DNA of 55,041 nt. Origin: an uncultured Clostridia bacterium. GTDB taxonomy: Bacteria; Bacillota; Clostridia; Oscillospirales; CAG-382. Each line of letters starts with the position of its first letter. Position 1 is the first letter of the stretch. Positions 1 to 8,243 of the stretch are shown here, piece by piece. The position numbers and the translations under genes were made by a program. The stretch lies in NCBI GenBank assembly GCA_947630765.1, contig CANRIX010000015.1, positions 1 through 55,041 of the forward strand, read 5' to 3'. The notes beneath the pieces were generated by a model. The model did not search any database and was not told where the DNA came from. It was given only the letters and a program-made list of their open reading frames with translations.

Positions 1-987
1 CGAAAGTATCATTCGGACAGAGAAAACCTCCAAGCGCTTCGGCAGGCGTCGGACGCGCTCTGTCTGCAATACGGACTCTCGGTTGTGCAGCCGAAGGAAA
101 AATCACAGAAGGTCGGACAGATGTCGTCCCGCGAGTACCGCTCCGCCGAGCGCGGGGAGAGTTGGAAATTGCGCCTCGCCGTCACCATTGAGGACGCCAT
201 GAAATATGCCCGTTCCAAGGCGCATTTTATTTCGCTCATGGAGGCGGAGGGCTACGCCGTGAAGTGGACGGACGAGCGAAAATCGATCACCTACACGACG
301 CCGGAGGGATTCCGGTGCCGGGACAATAAACTGCACGAAGAAAAATTTTTGAAGGAGAACATGGAATATGAATTCGGAATCCGAACGGAGATCCTTGAAG
401 GAATTGAAAGAACAGGCCAGAGCGCAGATCCAGACGGCGGCGAAAGCCGAACCCTGCGTAACGGTGACCGAACCGAACTGGAAAGCGTTGATCGCCGCGC
501 AGAATACGCAGGTCAAGATGCTCGCGGAGATACAGGACGGGCTTACGCTGCTGGCGACGGAGGAAAGGATCACGGACTATCTGAACGGGCAGATGGAACT
601 GTTGGAGCAGTATTCGGAGGACAGCAAGACCATCACCGAACGGTTTCAGACGGAGATGAAGAAGCTGTCGCAGGAATCGGCCTTGGAAATCGGGAAAGCA
701 ATGAAGGAAACCGAGATACGGGTTGGGAGTATGAAAGAAATCTTTTCAAGCAGTCTCTCCTCGGAGCGAGATACGATGAAGAAATATACGAAGCGGCTGT
801 TTTGGATCGCGCTGATCCCTTCGCTCCTTCTGCTGCTCTTGGAGCTGACGCCGCGTATCTTGCTGCTTCTCTCGTCGGTATTTTAGAAAACGACCATCCA
901 GTGGAGGACAGCACCACCATGCGCCGTCCCCACAGGCAGAAAAAGAAACAAGAGCAAGGGCACGGCCCCGTCATGGGCGGGATATAA
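1..987 (+). CDS. Relaxase/mobilization nuclease, C-terminal part (cut by window edge)
   Basis: The reading frame is open from base 1, so the N-terminal nuclease domain lies outside the window and 328 residues are visible. The first ~110 residues (EDAMKYARSKAHFISLMEAEG, TTPEGFRCRDNKLHEEKF) resemble the region after the nuclease domain in MobA/VirD2-type relaxases of Firmicutes integrative elements; these nick oriT to start conjugative transfer. From about base 368 composition changes to G/R/D/E/A-rich because another gene is encoded in the +2 frame. The tail (HPVEDSTTM followed by basic residues) still looks like the end of such relaxases, so the frame is probably used to its stop. Function inferred from sequence pattern; confident for the first third, moderate for the tail. 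Confidence 0.75.
   Translation, partial: RKYHSDRENLQALRQASDALCLQYGLSVVQPKEKSQKVGQMSSREYRSAERGESWKLRLAVTIEDAMKYARSKAHFISLMEAEGYAVKWTDERKSITYTTPEGFRCRDNKLHEEKFLKENMEYEFGIRTEILEGIERTGQSADPDGGESRTLRNGDRTELESVDRRAEYAGQDARGDTGRAYAAGDGGKDHGLSERADGTVGAVFGGQQDHHRTVSDGDEEAVAGIGLGNRESNEGNRDTGWEYERNLFKQSLLGARYDEEIYEAAVLDRADPFAPSAALGADAAYLAASLVGILENDHPVEDSTTMRRPHRQKKKQEQGHGPVMGGI
368..886 (+). CDS. Nested coiled-coil/tail-anchored protein of the mobile element
   Basis: A 172-residue protein encoded entirely inside the relaxase gene in the +2 frame. AAGGAG at 352-357 lies 10 bases before the ATG. The middle (about 45-140) is rich in Q, E and K with heptad-like spacing (coiled coil), and residues about 144-172 form one hydrophobic segment rich in Leu, predicting a C-terminal membrane anchor. 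Proteins of this build commonly follow relaxases in Tn1549-like elements and may help transfer, but no enzymatic motif is present and the role is unknown. Normal amino-acid composition and a good ribosome binding site suggest a genuine gene. Confidence 0.7.
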   Translation: MNSESERRSLKELKEQARAQIQTAAKAEPCVTVTEPNWKALIAAQNTQVKMLAEIQDGLTLLATEERITDYLNGQMELLEQYSEDSKTITERFQTEMKKLSQESALEIGKAMKETEIRVGSMKEIFSSSLSSERDTMKKYTKRLFWIALIPSLLLLLLELTPRILLLLSSVF

Positions 988-1027
988 AGCCATACTGCAA
1001 CAGCCGATAATGGCGGAAAGGAGTTCA

Positions 1028-1309
1028 ATGGACATTTACAAAGAATATCTTGAAACAGGAATGCTCGGCAGCTATGAGCCGATGAGCGCAATCGTAAAGA
1101 AATCGGACAGCGGCGCATCGTTCGCTGTTTTCCGTGATTCTACCTACACCCTCGATGATGATACCTGCACTCGTGAGCGTGAAATGCTGATCAAGGGAAA
1201 GCGGTTTATTATTTCTTCCGTGTTTCCCTTGGAGGCAAAGGCAACCGCTACGGATAAGATGTTGGCGCTCATAGACGCAGACCTCCGAAAAGATACAAAA
1301 AGTTTCTGA
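1028..1309 (+). CDS. Small transposon-encoded protein (TnpW-like)
   Basis: A 93-residue protein. ATG 1028 is preferred to the in-frame ATG 1010 because GGAAAGGAG (1015-1023) is correctly placed only for 1028. The C-terminal half (KGKRFIISSVFPLEAKATAT then DKMLALIDADL) resembles the short TnpW-type proteins found next to large serine recombinases in Firmicutes elements. No catalytic motif; function unknown. It lies 91 bp before the broken recombinase gene, as expected for cargo at the recombinase end of such an element. Confidence 0.6.
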   Translation: MDIYKEYLETGMLGSYEPMSAIVKKSDSGASFAVFRDSTYTLDDDTCTREREMLIKGKRFIISSVFPLEAKATATDKMLALIDADLRKDTKSF

Positions 1310-1326
1310 ATTTTTTCGATTTTGAA

Positions 1327-1355
1327 TGGACTTCCGGCAAGCGATACGGTATACT
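1327..1355 (+). promoter_or_regulatory. Putative promoter of the serine recombinase gene
   Basis: TGGACT (1327-1332), 17 bp, TATACT (1350-1355), 45 bp before the recombinase ATG. An inverted repeat overlaps it: GGCAAGC (1336-1342) with GCTTGCC (1372-1378), and inside it ACGGTA (1346-1351) with TACCGT (1362-1367). This could be an operator or a recombinase-binding site. Inference from consensus and symmetry only. Confidence 0.45.
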
Positions 1356-1400
1356 GTGTGGTACCGTACCGGCTTGCCCTGCATAAAAGGAGGATGCAAA

Positions 1401-3088
1401 ATGACAAGCCAAAAATATACAATACTCTACGGTAGATTAAGTCAGGACGACGGCAGACCGTCGAGTCCAACAGCATAACCAATCAGCGGCTCATGCTCGA
1501 AAAGTACGCCCGTGACAATGGGTTCGATAACCTCCTGTTCCTTGCCGACGACGGCTATACGGGAACGAACTTCGAGCGTCCCTCGTGGAAACAGATCGAG
1601 GATTTGATCAAGCGAGGCGAGGTGGAAACACTTATTGTCAAGGATCTCAGCCGACTCGGCAGAGAGTACCTGCAGGTAGGTTATTATCTTGAACTGTTCT
1701 TCCCGAACATGGGAGTTCGGTTCATAGCGATCAACGACGGAGTCGATTCGCTGGTTGAAGGCAGTAACGATTTCAGCCCGATACGAAATTGGGCAAACGA
1801 GCTTCACGCAAAAGATTCCAGTAAAAAGGTTCGTGCGGTGAAGAAGCTCCAGGCAGAGCGCGGGGAACGGCTCGGCGGAAGACCGCCTTACGGCTACAAA
1901 AAGGTGGACACGGAAAGCAAAGAAATCATCCCGGACGAAGAAGCCGCGGCGGTGGTACAGAGGATCTTCTCCCTGTGCGCCGCGGGCAAAGGCCCCAATC
2001 AGATCGCCCGTATCCTTCGTGAGGATAAGGTGCTGACGCCCAGTAATTATTATTACCAAAAGCACAATAAAGGACACATTGGGTTGGATACTACCCGTCC
2101 CTATGCATGGAGCAGCAGTACCGTCACGGGTATCCTTGACAACAAGGTGTACCTCGGACACACCATCGGACTGCGTACCACAACGATATCATATAAAAAT
2201 AAAACAACGGTACATCGCCCTGAAAGCGAATGCGCCGTTGTGGAAAATACGCATCCCGCGTTGATCACGCAGGAGCAATGGGATATCGTTCAGGATGTAC
2301 GCATACACAAGAAACGCACGCCGAAGCAAATGGAAGAACCGAATATATTTTCGGGACTCGCCTACTGCGCCGACTGCAAACGGACGATGGTACTGCACCA
2401 GGCAAGCACAATGAAAAAGTCAGATTACAATTTCAAGTGCTACACCTACGGTAAGCGCGGCAAGGGAGAATGTACGCCCCACCATATCCGCGAGGACGAG
2501 CTGTACGCCATCATACTGGATGACCTGCGTCGGGTGACGCATTTCGCCCGAAAAAAGGAACGGCAGTTTGCGGAGTATATCAACCGCAAAAATACCGTAC
2601 AGCTCAGTCAGGAGATCACGGCTCTGCAAATGGAGATCGACGCCATGCACAAGCGCCGAGATGAGCTGACAGCCTTGTTCAAGCGGCTGTATGAGGATAA
2701 TGTGCTCGGCCGTGTCAATAGCGAGCAGTTCCGTATTCTCTCCGCCGATTACAACGCCGAACAAAGAGAACTGGATGAAGCGTTGCCGCTGAAAGAGGAG
2801 CGCTTGGAAAAACTGAAATCGTCCGTAGCCAATGTAGATGCTTTCATAGAGAAAGCAAAACGGTATAAAACCATTGACAAATTAACGCCCGAAATCGTGC
2901 GCCTGTTTATTGCAAGGATCGAGATCGGAGAACGCACCGTGAAATACTCACGGCACTCCGCTCAAAAAATCCGTATTATCTACCGTGACATCGGTGAATG
3001 GGATTACGACGATGCGTCTGAAGCAGAACAGCAACAACCGCTGACCGAAATAATACCCGCAACAAAACCGAAACCGTTTCCTGCATAA
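1401..3088 (+). pseudogene. Large serine recombinase, frameshifted after the catalytic serine
   Basis: ATG 1401, with AGGAGG just upstream, opens MTSQKYTILYGRLSQDDGR; the serine in YGRLS (codon 1440) is the expected nucleophile of the resolvase/invertase fold. The frame then hits a stop at 1476-1478. Frame +2 continues the protein from GAG 1463 (ESNSITNQRLM, then MLEKYARDNGF), through the resolvase core (KDLSRLGREYL), the recombinase domain (GGRPPYGYKK), a zinc ribbon (CADC with a later C-x9-C pair) and a coiled coil, to 3088. Relatives read GRQTVESNS at the break, so the likely lesion is loss of 4 bp from a tandem AGAC. A protein started at 1493 would lack the catalytic serine. It would have excised and integrated the element; unless the shift is bypassed, the element is immobile. 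Confidence 0.9.
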
Positions 3089-3114
3089 GCACCGCACAAA
3101 ACGGGATAAACGCA

Positions 3115-3148
3115 GTAAAGGCGGATGACAACCGCCATCCGCCTTTAC
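3115..3148 (+). terminator. Perfect 13-bp hairpin after the recombinase gene
   Basis: GTAAAGGCGGATG (3115-3127) is exactly complementary to CATCCGCCTTTAC (3136-3148) across an 8-base loop, 27 bp after the recombinase stop. There is no long T-run, so it may be a weak or Rho-assisted terminator, or a structural site near the element end. Confidence 0.5.
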
Positions 3149-3294
3149 CGCACCTACATACTGTCAGAAAATGTCCCTATGAACACGAACCGAAGGGGTT
3201 TCAGTGTTTTTAGGGCATCTTATTGAATTCGCCGTTCATGGCAAACAGTTCCGTCACATACGCATAGATATTACACGATCAGGGAGTGACGAAT

Positions 3295-3649
3295 ATGAGA
3301 CATACTATGAAACTGCAAACAAAACCATTTGAATCAATTGCCAACGGTTCTAAAACGATAGAATTGAGATTATACGATGAAAAGCGTCAGCAAGTGAAAG
3401 TTGGAGATGAAATAGAGTTTACCGAGGGAAAACGAAGAATTTTGACCAGCGTTATTGCCCTGCATCGTTTTCCAAGTTTTGCTGAATTGTATAACACTTT
3501 GCCGCTTGAAAAAATGCGGGTACTCTGAGTTGGAGATCGCAAACGCTTCGCCGGATGATATGAATGCCTATTATCCGCTTGAAGAGCAAAAACAGTATGG
3601 TGTCGTTGGGATTGAAATCGTGCTGGTGCGAAGCAATGGAGAACCGTGA
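3295..3649 (+). pseudogene. ASCH-domain protein, broken by one extra base in an A-run
   Basis: Starts at ATG 3295 with GGGAG 8-9 bases upstream. The first part (MKLQTKPFESIANGSKTIEL, then KVGDEIEF) is a typical ASCH domain, a PUA-like fold thought to bind RNA. The frame stops at 3526-3528, but the rest of the domain (KCGYSELEIANASPDDMNAY, then GVVGIEI) continues in the next frame to TGA 3649. The switch falls in six A residues at 3509-3514; five would restore one reading frame of about 117 codons. Such a run could also be rescued by transcriptional slippage. Small ASCH genes are common cargo at the edges of mobile elements. Confidence 0.8.
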
Positions 3650-4056
3650 ATCGTAAACCACGGATGATCTTGATTCTGGTATTGGCAATAGCAGGAGCAT
3701 GTGTTACGCCGTTGGTTAATAGAAAGCAACTAGCCTGTTCGGTTTCCCAACTGCCGGTCTGACCCCGTGTGACGCCCATGAACGGTTTCAAGGGGAGAGT
3801 GGGTCTCATATATGTAGACAAAATGTGAATTTTCAGGGGATGAGATGTTGCAAAATAAGCGGAAAGAACCTATTAATGAAGAAAAGAATATAGACGCGGC
3901 GTGAACGATTGGAAAACAAAGAGAATCCCCCCAAAAATGTGTTTTTGCGTCAAAACTCATTTCACTGTCGTAAAGCACGATTATTTTTTTATCCCTTTTT
4001 GATATAACATGTTATTGTGAAATGTGTGAAAAATATTTATATCATGAAAATCGCTC
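3650..4056. other. Gene-free junction between mobile element and chromosome
   Basis: About 400 bp without a convincing gene. It holds only a 32-codon hydrophobic open frame (3664-3762) without a clear ribosome binding site. Base composition falls to AT-rich between about 3830 and 4050 and rises sharply at the pth gene. The right attachment site of the element is expected between the recombinase end and here; no flanking direct repeat can be tested because the left end is outside the window. Confidence 0.4.
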
Positions 4057-4085
4057 TTGACAAACCCGCTGGAAAAAGGTAAACT
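4057..4085 (+). promoter_or_regulatory. Sigma-A promoter of pth-mfd
   Basis: TTGACA (4057-4062), 17-bp spacer, TAAACT (4080-4085). Transcription would start near 4092, leaving a leader of about 25 bases before pth ATG 4117. Confidence 0.75.
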
Positions 4086-4116
4086 GACAGTATCCGAAAA
4101 AACGGGGGACGGGAAG

Positions 4117-4707
4117 ATGTATCTGATCGTAGGTTTGGGCAACCCGGGGCGGGAATACGAACGGACGCGGCACAACGTGGGGTTCCTGGCGCTGGACGAC
4201 CTGGCGTCGCGGTGCGGCGCGGAGGTGAAGCGGCTCAAGCACATGGCGCTGACCGGCAAAGGGACGCTCGGCGGCGAGGACGTGCTGTTTCTGAAGCCGC
4301 AGACGTATATGAACCGCTCGGGCGAATCGGTCGCGGACGCGGCGCGGTTCTACCGGGTGCCGCCGGAGCGCGTGGTGGTGCTGCACGACGACGTGTCGCT
4401 GCCGGTCGGGGCGATGCGGATCCGGCTGCGCGGGAGCGCGGGCGGGCACAACGGGCTGAAGTCCGTGCAGGAATGGCTGGGGTCGGACGCGTATGTGCGG
4501 TTCAAATTCGGGGTCGGCGACAAGGCGCACCCGGACATGGACCTCGCCGACCATGTGCTCGGAAAACTGTCCCCGGCGGACGAAAAGATGATCCGGGAGA
4601 ACTTTTCCCTGCTCGAACCGGCGCTTCGGCTGCTGTTCGACGGCAAGGGCGAACAGGCGATGGCGCTGTATAACCGTATGCCGAAGCCGCGAGAGGAAGA
4701 AACATGA
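4117..4707 (+). CDS. pth: Peptidyl-tRNA hydrolase
   Basis: Cytosolic esterase that frees tRNA from peptidyl-tRNA dropped by stalled ribosomes. The 196-residue protein is full length. It starts MYLIVGLGNPG, with ATG 4117 after a purine-rich stretch; the frame is open further upstream but overlaps the promoter. Family signatures are GLGNPG, the catalytic-histidine motif TRHNVGF (about residue 20), FLKPQTYMNRSG, HDDVSLPVG with the conserved Asp, and GSAGGHNGLKS. It overlaps mfd by ATGA, so the two are co-translated, a common Firmicutes arrangement. Confidence 0.97.
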   Translation: MYLIVGLGNPGREYERTRHNVGFLALDDLASRCGAEVKRLKHMALTGKGTLGGEDVLFLKPQTYMNRSGESVADAARFYRVPPERVVVLHDDVSLPVGAMRIRLRGSAGGHNGLKSVQEWLGSDAYVRFKFGVGDKAHPDMDLADHVLGKLSPADEKMIRENFSLLEPALRLLFDGKGEQAMALYNRMPKPREEET

Positions 4708-7700
4708 TCGAGGAACTTTGCCGGCAGTTCGCCGGCGAACGGGAATACGGATCCCTGCTCGAGGGGATCCGGGCGGGACACACCCCCTGCGTCGTCAGCG
4801 GGATGTGCGATTCGTCACGCCCTTTTTTCGCGTCGGCGCTGTTTCGGACGCTCGGCGGGAAGGGGTTGGTCGTCCTGCCGGAGGAGAAGGACGCCTACGC
4901 GATGCAGCGGCTGCTCTCGGCGTTCTTCGAGCGGGTGCTGGTCTATCCGGCGCGGGACTTCGTGTTCGAGAACGTCGAAGCGCACTCCCGCGAATGGGAA
5001 CACGAGCGCATCAGCGTGCTGAAGAGCGTGCTGGACGGGAAATACGACGTCGTGCTGACCGTCCCGGACGCGCTCATGCAGTACACGATCCCGCCGGACG
5101 TGCTGGAGAGCCGGACGGTGCGGCTGCAGGTCGGGGAGGAATGCCCGGTCGGCGAGCTCTGCCGCAGGCTCGAACGGATGGGCTATACGTCCGCCGAGGT
5201 CGTCGAAGGGGTCGGGCAGTTCTCCCGCCGGGGCGGGATCGTGGACGTGTTCTCCCCGCAGTACGGCGAGCCGCTCCGCATCGATTTCTTCGGCGACGAG
5301 GTGGATCTGATCGGGTTCTTCGATACCGTCGCCCAGCGGACCATCGACAACGTGCTATCCGTGGAGATCCTCCCGTGCGAGGAACTGTTCGCGGACGAAG
5401 GGGCGTTCGACCGGGTCGCGGAGGAGCTGCGGGCGCTGCTCAAGGGCTTTCGCGGGGAGGAACGCGACCGCGACCAGCTTCGCGCGGCGCTCGACGCGGC
5501 GGAACGGCGGGAAAAACTGCGCTTCCCGGATCGGTTCTACCCGATCCTGTTCGGGAAGGGGTATTCGCTCGCGGAGGCATTCCGCGAGGGGCTGACGCTG
5601 GTGTTCGATTCCCAGCGGGTGCTCGAACGGGCGAAGGGGTTCTACGGTGAGACGGCGGCGGTGCTGACCTCGCTTGCCGAGCGGCGGTTGGTCCGGCTGA
5701 AGAACGGTCTGCCGCTCGCGGACGCGGAGAAGCTGGCGTACCTGCTGTCCGGGCGGACCGTGCTGACCGACCTGTTCCCGCACAGCGGGATCGCGTTCGG
5801 CGCGAAGGCGGCGTACACCCTGCCGACGCAGGTCGCCGCGGGCTTCGGCGGCAACCCGGAACTGCTCGCCGAGGAATTGCAGTCTTTGCTCGACGCGAAG
5901 CAGAAGGTGCTGTTCGTGACCGCCGGGGAGCGTGCCGCGTCGGCTTTGCTCGCCCTGCTTGCGCAGAAGGAGGTCCGCGCCGTCCCCTACGCCGGCGGGC
6001 TGCACCCGGGCGTCGTATCCGTGTACGCCGGGACGTGGGAATCCCTGCCGCGTGGCTTTACGTTGCCCGGCGCGGGCTTTACGCTGTTCACCGATACCGC
6101 CGGCGGGACCGATTCGCCGGTTCGGCGCCGGCAGCGGGCGGTTTCGCACAAGGCGGAGCGCATCGCGTCCTACGCGGACCTGTCCGTCGGCGACCTGGTC
6201 GTCCACGTCAACCACGGCATCGGGCGGTACATGGGGATCCAGAACCTCACGGCGGACGGCATCTCGCGGGACTTCATCAAGATCGTCTACGCCGACGGCG
6301 GGGTGCTGTACGTGCCCTGCAACCAGCTCGACCTCGTAAGCAAGTACGTCGGCGGGGACGAGCATACCAAACTCTCGAAGATGGGCGGCGCGGAGTGGAA
6401 ACGGGCGAAACTCCGCGCGAAGCACGCCGCGAGCGACATCGCCAAGGACCTGATCCGGCTCTACGCCGAGCGGCGCGCCCGCGCGGGATACGCGTTCCCG
6501 CCGGACGACGACCTGCAGGAGGAGTTCGAGGGCAGCTTTGAATACGAGGACACCGAGGGGCAGACGGTCGCGTCGCGGGAGATCAAGGCGGACATGGAGA
6601 AGTCCTACCCGATGGACCGCCTGCTCTGCGGGGACGTCGGGTTCGGCAAGACCGAGGTCGCCCTGCGTGCGGTGTTCAAGTGCGTGTTCGCCGGCAAGCA
6701 GGCGGCCATCCTCGTCCCGACGACCATCCTTTCGACCCAGCATTACCAGACCCTGCTCGCCCGTTTCCGCGGTTACCCGGTCGAAATCGGGGAAGTGTCC
6801 CGCTTCGTGCCGAAAAAGCGGCAGCAGGAAACGCTCGAAGCGCTCAAAAGCGGCAGACTCAACGTCATCGTCGGCACTCACCGGCTGCTGCAGAAGGACG
6901 TGGTTTTCCACGACCTCGGTCTGCTCATCGTCGACGAGGAGCAGCGTTTCGGCGTGACGCACAAGGAAAAGCTCAAACAACTCGCCAAGGACGTCGACGT
7001 GCTGACCCTGACCGCCACGCCGATCCCCCGCACGCTCAATATGGCGCTTTCCGGCATCCGGGATATGTCCGTGCTGGAGGAAGCGCCGATCGACCGGGTG
7101 CCGGTGCAGACGTTCGTGCTCGAACACGACGAGGACGTGCTGAGCGAAGCGATCCGGCGGGAATTTCGCCGGGGCGGGCAGGTGTTCTACCTGCACAACT
7201 TCATCGACTCCATCTATTCCAAGGCGGCGGACCTGACCAAACGCTTCCCGGACCGCACGGTCGCCGTCGCCCACGGGCGCATGGAACGCGAGGAGCTTTC
7301 GGCGGTCTGGCAGGACATGGTCGAGGGGAAGATCGACCTGCTCGTCTGCACGACCATCATCGAGACCGGCATCAACCTGCCCAACGCCAATACGCTGATC
7401 ATCGAGGAGGCCGACCGCATGGGGCTCGCCCAGCTCCACCAGCTTCGCGGACGGGTCGGGCGCTCCGCCCGCAAGGCGTACGCCTATTTCACCTACCGCT
7501 CGGGCGGGACGCTGACCGAAATCGCCCAGAAGCGGCTGGAGGCCATCCGGGAGTTCACGGCGTTCGGTTCCGGCTTCAAGATCGCCATGCGGGACTTGGA
7601 GCTTCGCGGGGCGGGCAATCTGCTCGGCGCCGAGCAGAGCGGGCATATGGAGGCCATCGGCTACGACCTGTACGTCAAGATCCTCGAGGACGCGGTCAAC

Positions 7701-8195
7701 GCCGAACGCGGGCTTCCCGCGAAGGCGGAGCGGAACTGCATCGTCGATCTGCGGGTGGACGCGTACCTGCCGGAGGACTACATCGAGTCCTCCCGCCTGC
7801 GCATGGACGTCTACCGCAAGATCGGCACGCTTTCGAGCGAGGAGGAGCGGCGGGACCTCGAGGACGAGCTGACCGACCGCTTCGGCGACCTGCCGGAGCC
7901 GGTGCGGAACCTGATGGACGTGTCGCTGATCCGCCACGCGGCGATGGACGCGGGCTTTACGTCCATCGAGCAGCGGGAGGGACCGGTCGTCTTCTATCAC
8001 CCGTCGCCGGACGCGGAGGTCTGGATGCGCCTGCCGCACGCCGAAGGACTGCGGGGGCGGGTCCTGCTGACCTTCGCGGGGAAGGCGCACATCGCCCTGC
8101 GGATGCCCGCCGGGGCAAAATTGCTCCCGGAGGTGCGCCGATTGCTCAATTTGTACACAAATTTCTCACAAAAACCTATGGACAAACCCGACTGA
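4704..8195 (+). CDS. mfd: Transcription-repair coupling factor
   Basis: DNA translocase that removes RNA polymerase stalled at lesions and recruits UvrA. At 1163 residues it has the usual length. In order: UvrB-like N-terminal region (to about 340), RNA-polymerase-interacting CarD-like domain (ADLSVGDLVVHVNHGIGRYM, about 490-560), RecG-like helicase core with Walker A GDVGFGKT (about 642), Walker B region VDEEQRFG (about 742) and TATPIPRTL, second RecA lobe (CTTIIETGINLPNAN), and the C-terminal TRCF domain. It overlaps the pth stop by ATGA. Its last 20 bp contain the promoter of the next gene. Confidence 0.98.
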   Translation: MIEELCRQFAGEREYGSLLEGIRAGHTPCVVSGMCDSSRPFFASALFRTLGGKGLVVLPEEKDAYAMQRLLSAFFERVLVYPARDFVFENVEAHSREWEHERISVLKSVLDGKYDVVLTVPDALMQYTIPPDVLESRTVRLQVGEECPVGELCRRLERMGYTSAEVVEGVGQFSRRGGIVDVFSPQYGEPLRIDFFGDEVDLIGFFDTVAQRTIDNVLSVEILPCEELFADEGAFDRVAEELRALLKGFRGEERDRDQLRAALDAAERREKLRFPDRFYPILFGKGYSLAEAFREGLTLVFDSQRVLERAKGFYGETAAVLTSLAERRLVRLKNGLPLADAEKLAYLLSGRTVLTDLFPHSGIAFGAKAAYTLPTQVAAGFGGNPELLAEELQSLLDAKQKVLFVTAGERAASALLALLAQKEVRAVPYAGGLHPGVVSVYAGTWESLPRGFTLPGAGFTLFTDTAGGTDSPVRRRQRAVSHKAERIASYADLSVGDLVVHVNHGIGRYMGIQNLTADGISRDFIKIVYADGGVLYVPCNQLDLVSKYVGGDEHTKLSKMGGAEWKRAKLRAKHAASDIAKDLIRLYAERRARAGYAFPPDDDLQEEFEGSFEYEDTEGQTVASREIKADMEKSYPMDRLLCGDVGFGKTEVALRAVFKCVFAGKQAAILVPTTILSTQHYQTLLARFRGYPVEIGEVSRFVPKKRQQETLEALKSGRLNVIVGTHRLLQKDVVFHDLGLLIVDEEQRFGVTHKEKLKQLAKDVDVLTLTATPIPRTLNMALSGIRDMSVLEEAPIDRVPVQTFVLEHDEDVLSEAIRREFRRGGQVFYLHNFIDSIYSKAADLTKRFPDRTVAVAHGRMEREELSAVWQDMVEGKIDLLVCTTIIETGINLPNANTLIIEEADRMGLAQLHQLRGRVGRSARKAYAYFTYRSGGTLTEIAQKRLEAIREFTAFGSGFKIAMRDLELRGAGNLLGAEQSGHMEAIGYDLYVKILEDAVNAERGLPAKAERNCIVDLRVDAYLPEDYIESSRLRMDVYRKIGTLSSEEERRDLEDELTDRFGDLPEPVRNLMDVSLIRHAAMDAGFTSIEQREGPVVFYHPSPDAEVWMRLPHAEGLRGRVLLTFAGKAHIALRMPAGAKLLPEVRRLLNLYTNFSQKPMDKPD

Positions 8196-8207
8196 AACGT
8201 GTATAAT
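8179..8207 (+). promoter_or_regulatory. Promoter of the foldase gene, inside the mfd 3' end
   Basis: TGGACA (8179-8184), 17 bp, consensus TATAAT (8202-8207). It overlaps the mfd stop codon (8193-8195) and lies 37 bp before the foldase ATG. Confidence 0.75.
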
Positions 8208-8243
8208 AAGGAAAGATCATCCGAAAGTACGGAGGAAATGCAG

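Noticed and set aside
3664..3762. Short hydrophobic open frame of 32 codons after the ASCH gene
   Set aside because: No convincing ribosome binding site and no partner gene; kept only as a remark.
5355..8090. Very long open frame (911 codons) opposite mfd
   Set aside because: High GC leaves few stops on the opposite strand; no ribosome binding site, biased composition and no recognisable motif. The mfd reading is certain.
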